27,603 nucleotides of DNA, taken from positions 1-27,603 of the IMG/VR virus record IMGVR_UViG_3300007516_000106. One strand, written 5' to 3'. Position 1 is the stretch's first letter; each line of letters starts with the position of its first letter. Below are positions 23,035 through 27,603 of this stretch, in pieces. The notes beneath the pieces are model-generated. The model was not told where the DNA came from, did not search any database, and saw nothing but the letters and a program-made list of their open reading frames with translations. The position numbers and the translations under genes were made by a program. The DNA is from a virus.

Positions 23035-26000
23035 ATGAAAATTGCACACTTAGCAGACATTCACATTCGCGGCATTTCTCGCCATAAAGAATATCGCGAG
23101 TCTTTTGAAGAGACGTTTCAAATTCTCCGCACAGAACAACCTGACTTCATCTTTCTTGGAGGGGATATTTGGCACACGAAAACCCAGGGCATCACGCCAG
23201 AAGGAATTGAGCTACTTGTTTGGTTGTTTGATGGTTTAGCCCAAATAGCCCCTCTTCATATGATTCTTGGCAATCATGATGCCAATTTGACAAATTCCGA
23301 TCGCCAAGATGTCATATCGCCAATTCTAACTGCGATGAACAACAAAAAAATCTGTCTTTACAAAAAAAGTGGTGTTTATCCACTAGAAAATAAGATAAAT
23401 CTTTGCGTCTTCTCTTGCACCGACGAAGAAGGTTGGAAAACAGTGTCTCCTATCCCTGGCAGTCTAAACATCGCGGCCTTCCATGGCAGCGTACTTGGCT
23501 GCAAATACGAAAATGAGTGGGCCAGCCCACACGGCGATGTTTCTATGGATTTTTTTAATGGTTACGATTTTGCACTTTTGGGTGATATCCATAAAATGCA
23601 ATCTCTTGCAATGAGAAAAAATGCCAACCACAAGCAAGCGCCTTGGATTGCTTACCCAGGATCTCTAATCCAACAAAATTACGCAGAGGCAGTTAAAAAA
23701 GGCTTCCTGATTTGGGACATCAAAACTCGCGATGATTTTGATGTGAAATTTCACGCACTTGAGAACCGCTATCCTTTCGTAACAATCGATTGGAAGGGCG
23801 ATGTTCGGGACACTCTTGCCCAGATTGAACACATCCACCCAGGTTCTAGATTTAGAATTCTGGCCAAAGAGTCCATTTCCCAATTAGAAATTGCTCATTT
23901 GCACAATGAACTTAAAACAGTTCATGGTGTTGAAGAAGTGAGGATCAAATTTGATCTCAAGGCCCATAACACGGATATTCTTTCTGTCGGCGCTGACGGC
24001 GCCGTGATTACTAAATCAAACATCAAAAACGATATTGACGGAATTATAAAACTGTTCGCAGAGTTCAAAGAGAAAAACAAAGACTCTCTAGAAGCCTATT
24101 CAGAGCTCTCTGATAGCGAAGACGTTAAACCCTTGGTCGATTCATACTTACAGCGCTATAACGCCCAGGAGGGCGAAGCAGAGTCAACTCTTCGTAACGT
24201 TTTTTGGAAACTCAAAGCATTGAGGTTTGATAATGTCTTTCGTTACAATGAAAACAACATCATCAATTTCGAAAATCTATCTGGCGTGGTTGGCTTGTTT
24301 GCCAATAACAGGATGGGTAAATCAAGCATTGTTGGCGCAATAATGTACGGGCTTTATAATTCTACCGACCGTGGACCTATGAAGAATGCTCACGTTGTTA
24401 ATCGACAAAAGAAAAGCTGTAAAGTCTCGATTGATTTCAGCGTGGCAGGGGCGGATTATCGTATTGAAAGACAAACTGTTAAGCAGACCCCAGGTGGCAA
24501 ACGGAGTAAAGCTGCGATGCAAAAAGCCGCTCTGGAGGAGGATAAGTCAGTCACGCATCTTAATTTGTTCAAACTAGAGCCATCAATCGACCCAGAGAAG
24601 CCCCCGGAGTATTTTGAGCTTAATGGCGAGCAGCGCGGGGACACTGAAAAAGAAATTCGCAAACTCATTGGCACCGCTGACGATTTTATGATGACGGCAC
24701 TATCGAGCCAAGGCGGCCTTAATCGATTTATTCAAGAAGGATCAACCGCGCGGCGTCAAATTCTTTCGCGTTTTCTAGAATTAGATATTTTTGAAAAACT
24801 TCACAGTTATGCAAAAGAAGATTGCCAAATTCTTAATTCCAAATTGAAGAAATATTCTCAGTTTGATTGGCAAACTGTGTTGTCTTCTAAATGTGTTTCA
24901 AAAATTGAGTTTGAAACCGAGATTGAAAGCTTGGAAATAAGCCTATTTAATTTTAGAAAAGAAGTCGAAGAGCTAAAAATCGCTTTTGCTATTATTGCAC
25001 ACAACACTCATTCTCTTGTTACAGAAGAGCAATTATCTCGCCAAAAACGAAGCGTGGATAGAATTTTGCAAGAGATTAAGTTGACCCAAGAAAATATTGG
25101 CAAAGTTGAAGATTTCATTAAAAAGCAAACTCTTATTTTGGAAAACTTCAAAAAAAGCAAGCAAGAGAAGCCCATCGAAGAATACAAAAAGCGTTTAGCC
25201 AGCCAACAAAAACTACATATGGTTTTAGTCACATTAAAACATCAGTATGAGTCGGAGTTGGCGACCCTCAACAACCAAGAAAAAACTGTTTATAAATTAA
25301 CACTCGTTCCTTGTGGAGACTCGTTTCCTACCTGCCGGTATATCAGCGACGCTCACCGCGATAAAAATTTATTACCTGGGCAAAAAGAGAAAATTCAAAA
25401 AATTCTTTCCGAACTCAACACAGCACGCCAAGAATTTGATATTGTGAAACAAGATAATCTTGAGGAGAAAATTGAAAAATACGAAGCTCTACTTCATAAA
25501 GAGATTGTGCTAGAAGGCGAGATCTCTACAAAGAAAAATGATTTAAACCACTTGAGTCGCAACGCGGAAGGTTTACAAAAAGATTTAGCGCGCGAGCAAT
25601 TTGTATTCGATGAGTTAGAGGCCCGTTACAATGGCACGAGTGATGATTTGGAGGTACAAAAAGGCAGAAAGCTTTCTGAGTCGCTCACAGAATACCAGAA
25701 CAAAATTAATGAGCACGACAAACGCCGGTTGCTGGCGGCTCACAAAATTGGCGTTCTGACGACTGAAATTGAAAATATCGAACAAGAGCAAGAAGAATAC
25801 AAAAGCCTGCTTAGGCAATTGCGACTTTACGAGTTGATCTTAACAGTTTTTTCTAAAACTGGAATACCTGCCATGATCCTTAAGTCACAGCTTCCCGCGA
25901 TCAATGCAGAATTAGAAAAAATCCTGTCCGGTGTTGTAGATTTTAAAGTTATTTTAGACGCCGATGCATCTTCTAACAATCTCGATGTTTACATCGAGGA

Positions 26001-26304
26001 TTCTAATTCCAAGAGAATCATCGAACTTGCTAGTGGCATGGAAAAGACAATGAGCTCTTTGGCACTTCGTGTGGCTTTGTTGAATTTATCAACACTTCCA
26101 AAGCCAGATATTTTCATTACCGACGAAAGTTTTGATGGCTTGGACGCATTTAGTCTGCCAAAATGCGTCGAGTTAATCCAATCACTAAAGAATCATTTCA
26201 AAACAATTCTGTTGATTTCGCATTTGGATCAAATAAAAGAGTCTGTTGATACTATTCTCGATATTCAAAGCACAGAAACAGAATCACACATTGAAATAAT
26301 TTAA
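23035..26304 (+). CDS. Single-chain Mre11-Rad50 (SbcD-SbcC; T4 gp47-gp46) fusion
   Basis: A 1089-residue protein joining both subunits of the DNA-end processing complex. Residues 1 to about 260 carry the Mre11/SbcD phosphoesterase motifs: D8-x-H10, GGD (D44), GNHD (79-82), FHGS (H150) and GDIH (183-186). A capping-like region and linker follow. From about 395 comes the Rad50/SbcC half: Walker A NNRMGKSS (K429), a Gln in the loop SSQGG, a long coiled coil (about 590-960), signature ASGME (999-1003), Walker B FITDES (D1030, E1031), GLDA and the H-loop ISHLD. At the coiled-coil apex the usual CxxC hook is replaced by C760 and C767 (PCGDSFPTCRYI). Such complexes process DNA ends for recombination. 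T4 encodes the two parts as separate genes. There is no stop or frameshift between the halves. Confidence 0.93.
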   Translation: MKIAHLADIHIRGISRHKEYRESFEETFQILRTEQPDFIFLGGDIWHTKTQGITPEGIELLVWLFDGLAQIAPLHMILGNHDANLTNSDRQDVISPILTAMNNKKICLYKKSGVYPLENKINLCVFSCTDEEGWKTVSPIPGSLNIAAFHGSVLGCKYENEWASPHGDVSMDFFNGYDFALLGDIHKMQSLAMRKNANHKQAPWIAYPGSLIQQNYAEAVKKGFLIWDIKTRDDFDVKFHALENRYPFVTIDWKGDVRDTLAQIEHIHPGSRFRILAKESISQLEIAHLHNELKTVHGVEEVRIKFDLKAHNTDILSVGADGAVITKSNIKNDIDGIIKLFAEFKEKNKDSLEAYSELSDSEDVKPLVDSYLQRYNAQEGEAESTLRNVFWKLKALRFDNVFRYNENNIINFENLSGVVGLFANNRMGKSSIVGAIMYGLYNSTDRGPMKNAHVVNRQKKSCKVSIDFSVAGADYRIERQTVKQTPGGKRSKAAMQKAALEEDKSVTHLNLFKLEPSIDPEKPPEYFELNGEQRGDTEKEIRKLIGTADDFMMTALSSQGGLNRFIQEGSTARRQILSRFLELDIFEKLHSYAKEDCQILNSKLKKYSQFDWQTVLSSKCVSKIEFETEIESLEISLFNFRKEVEELKIAFAIIAHNTHSLVTEEQLSRQKRSVDRILQEIKLTQENIGKVEDFIKKQTLILENFKKSKQEKPIEEYKKRLASQQKLHMVLVTLKHQYESELATLNNQEKTVYKLTLVPCGDSFPTCRYISDAHRDKNLLPGQKEKIQKILSELNTARQEFDIVKQDNLEEKIEKYEALLHKEIVLEGEISTKKNDLNHLSRNAEGLQKDLAREQFVFDELEARYNGTSDDLEVQKGRKLSESLTEYQNKINEHDKRRLLAAHKIGVLTTEIENIEQEQEEYKSLLRQLRLYELILTVFSKTGIPAMILKSQLPAINAELEKILSGVVDFKVILDADASSNNLDVYIEDSNSKRIIELASGMEKTMSSLALRVALLNLSTLPKPDIFITDESFDGLDAFSLPKCVELIQSLKNHFKTILLISHLDQIKESVDTILDIQSTETESHIEII

Positions 26305-26305
26305 C

Positions 26306-26638
26306 ATGGGCATAACTTACATGGTCGCTGCTGATTTTTTGGAGAATGTTAAATTTGGAGATCTACTCAAAGTTGATTATCCAATGATTGTTAATCAAGT
26401 AAATCATCCAGATGATACTATGAAGATAAGCATTTACGGCACGCCAAAACCAAATGACAGGTCAAAATTACTTACCAAGGTATTCTGCGGGAAGTGTTTT
26501 GCTTTATATCTTGGAGAATTTTCAAAATCAAAAAAAAACCAGATAAAATCAAGAGCAAAGGTGATTGTTACTAACGAGCTAGGCGAACTTGTTACAGGCT
26601 GGGTTGAGATCGTTACTTTACAGAAAGTTGAATTATAA
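26306..26638 (+). CDS. Small protein of unknown function (110 aa)
   Basis: A 110-residue protein starting 1 nt after the stop of the Mre11-Rad50 fusion gene. A second ATG 15 bases in (26321) is an alternative start. It has one Cys pair (VFCGKCF) and a beta-rich character (KVIVTNELGELVTGWVEIVT) suggesting a small barrel. No ribosome binding site is clear, so it may rely on the preceding gene, and its stop overlaps the next start (TAATG). I do not recognise it. Confidence 0.6.
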   Translation: MGITYMVAADFLENVKFGDLLKVDYPMIVNQVNHPDDTMKISIYGTPKPNDRSKLLTKVFCGKCFALYLGEFSKSKKNQIKSRAKVIVTNELGELVTGWVEIVTLQKVEL

Positions 26639-26946
26639 TGCCAGAAACGTGGCAAACTCTTGATGCAAATCGAGAAATAAAAATTCTGCATGAAGGAAAA
26701 TTGGTGGTAATTAAACTAAAAGGAATCATAGTTCCTTTGTTTTGCGGTGTTTGCAATACTCCAATGCGAACTTTGGAAGATGGCTTATCTTTTAGAAAAC
26801 ACGAATGCTGTCATTGGTGCGCTTTAGAATGGGCCGACTCGGAATTTTATGATTGGGAAAACGGATGGCGCCCAACGAAAGAAAAAATACAAGAAGTTCT
26901 TGAAACACGCAAATCTACAATTCTGAAACCCATCCTATTTACATAA
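26638..26946 (+). CDS. Small zinc-binding protein (102 aa)
   Basis: A 102-residue protein with a probable zinc site: CGVC (C36, C39) and ECCHWC (C57, C58, C61), with H55 and H59 nearby, then ALEWADSEFYDWENGWRPT. The C-x2-C, 17 residues, C-C-x2-C spacing resembles small phage zinc-ribbon proteins, several of which end the finger with a Trp-rich 'W..GWRP' segment. It could bind nucleic acid or a protein partner. The start overlaps the previous stop by 1 nt, and the next gene, 12 nt on, has its own AGGA site. Confidence 0.7.
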   Translation: MPETWQTLDANREIKILHEGKLVVIKLKGIIVPLFCGVCNTPMRTLEDGLSFRKHECCHWCALEWADSEFYDWENGWRPTKEKIQEVLETRKSTILKPILFT

Positions 26947-26958
26947 CAGGAAACCCCT

Positions 26959-27399
26959 ATGACAAAACCAAAAAATGAAGAGACTCTCGCTCCTACTGAT
27001 GAAGAATTCGATGAGAGAGAAATTAAGGATTATGAACGCTACAAAACCCTATCAGATATTATTGATAGTTCTTTTGGTACACCGTCACGGAAAAATTCCG
27101 GTTATTCAGTAAAAATGAAGATCGTTGGTGACGCTATCATGCAAGTAGCTTATACCAGCGTGGGCAATTTCATCGGCGTAAGTCCGAACGCCGTCAAAGG
27201 CAAATTCCACAAAGAAGGCTTAGAAGCAATCAAAAATGCCCTTGATGTTGTTAAAGAAGACTATTTAGATGCAACAGACAAAGAGATTTCTTTCAAAATA
27301 GACAGCGAAAAAGAAGACATTGAGCTACTTCAAGGGTCTTACGGAAATCCAAAACGTACCTGCATTTATCGTTTAACTTGTATGGTAAAAATGAAATAA
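26959..27399 (+). CDS. Conserved phage protein next to terminase (146 aa)
   Basis: A 146-residue protein with a good AGGA site about 8 nt upstream. The N-terminal 40 residues are acidic and helical (TDEEFDEREIKDYERYKTLS); then comes SSFGTPSRKNSGYSVKMKIV and a helix with NFIGVSPNAVKGKFH. It lies 7 nt before the large terminase gene, a place often held by the small terminase subunit. Length and a helical, acidic N-terminus would be compatible with that role, but there is no visible DNA-binding motif and the C-terminus reads as beta (RTCIYRLTCMVKMK). I regard small terminase as a possibility only. Confidence 0.65.
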   Translation: MTKPKNEETLAPTDEEFDEREIKDYERYKTLSDIIDSSFGTPSRKNSGYSVKMKIVGDAIMQVAYTSVGNFIGVSPNAVKGKFHKEGLEAIKNALDVVKEDYLDATDKEISFKIDSEKEDIELLQGSYGNPKRTCIYRLTCMVKMK

Positions 27400-27406
27400 T
27401 GATTTT

Positions 27407-27603
27407 ATGGCTAGCTCTCCTACACGACAACAAATATTAGAAGAAATTATTAAATGTGGCAAAAATCCAATCCACTTTATTCAAAATTACGTTTACATCC
27501 AACATCCTACTCGCGGCAAAATCAAATTTGATACTTACAAATATCAAGATGATTGCATTGCTGATTTTATCGCTTATCGTTTTAACATCGTTCTAAAAGC
27601 TCG
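27407..27603 (+). CDS. Large terminase subunit (T4 gp17-like), 3' partial
   Basis: The first 65 residues of a terminase motor protein, cut by the window end. The segment NPIHFIQNYVYIQHPTRGKI, then FDTYKYQDDCIADF and RFNIVLKAR, matches the start of the T4 gp17-type ATPase, in which the 'NIVLKARQ' strand leads into the Walker A motif. The enzyme would pump DNA into the prohead and cut it. The ATG at 27407 gives this frame; an ATG at 27399 reads only 13 codons before a stop. The Walker A, Walker B and nuclease domains lie beyond the window. Confidence 0.9.
   Translation, partial: MASSPTRQQILEEIIKCGKNPIHFIQNYVYIQHPTRGKIKFDTYKYQDDCIADFIAYRFNIVLKA

Noticed and set aside
22971-23087. 38-codon frame starting at ATG 22971
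   Set aside because: It overlaps the first 53 bases of the strongly supported Mre11-Rad50 gene in another frame and has no ribosome binding site or recognisable sequence.
1140-26691. Minus-strand and alternative-frame open frames of 60-100 codons throughout
   Set aside because: All lie within well-supported + strand genes and show no family-like sequence; they are frame shadows.

Overview
The window is a stretch of a large tailed bacteriophage genome, most likely a myovirus-type or jumbo-type phage, or a metagenome-assembled relative. It is AT-rich. Every supported gene lies on the + strand, most neighbours overlap by 1-4 nt (TAATG or ATGA junctions) or sit a few bases apart, and no gap between genes reaches 300 bases. 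No tRNA, rRNA, CRISPR array, insertion sequence, integrase or attachment site was seen. The host cannot be told from the sequence. Both ends cut through genes: the left end through a virion protein gene, the right end through the large terminase gene.

Region 1 (2-14591) is a virion-structure block. It holds nine large or mid-sized proteins with beta-rich, fibronectin-III-like, LamG-like or phage-appendage-like features, plus one small coiled-coil protein (11941-12219). Two of the proteins (898-1842, 9889-10599) start with a related 'LT..GR' domain. Two others (10613-11893, 12219-14591) end in a related 42-residue tail. This block also holds several long, perfect inverted repeats inside coding sequence.

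Region 2 (14611-21525) mixes DNA-processing enzymes with a family of three paralogous proteins. The enzymes are a TnsA-like/PD-(D/E)XK nuclease resembling phage head-completion nucleases, a SWIM-SNF2 helicase and a RuvC-like resolvase. The three paralogues (15054-16160, 19186-20340, 20359-21525) share motifs HF[ST], P.G[IV]Y and QAV[FY]F, suggesting an ADP-ribosyltransferase-like fold, followed by helical C-terminal regions. Their short helical N-termini look like T4-type capsid-targeting sequences. In two of them this start is encoded by an 83-bp direct repeat with one mismatch. My main hypothesis is that they are effectors packaged into the head and injected, analogous to T4 Alt. That is inference.

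Region 3 (21526-27603) holds a small conserved protein, a zinc-finger/TOPRIM primase, a single-chain Mre11-Rad50 (SbcD-SbcC, T4 gp47-gp46) fusion, two small proteins (one zinc-binding), a conserved 146-residue protein and the start of a T4 gp17-like terminase. Together the enzymes could support recombination-dependent replication (primase, SNF2 helicase, Mre11-Rad50), debranching of replicated DNA (RuvC-like) and packaging and head finishing (terminase, TnsA-like nuclease).
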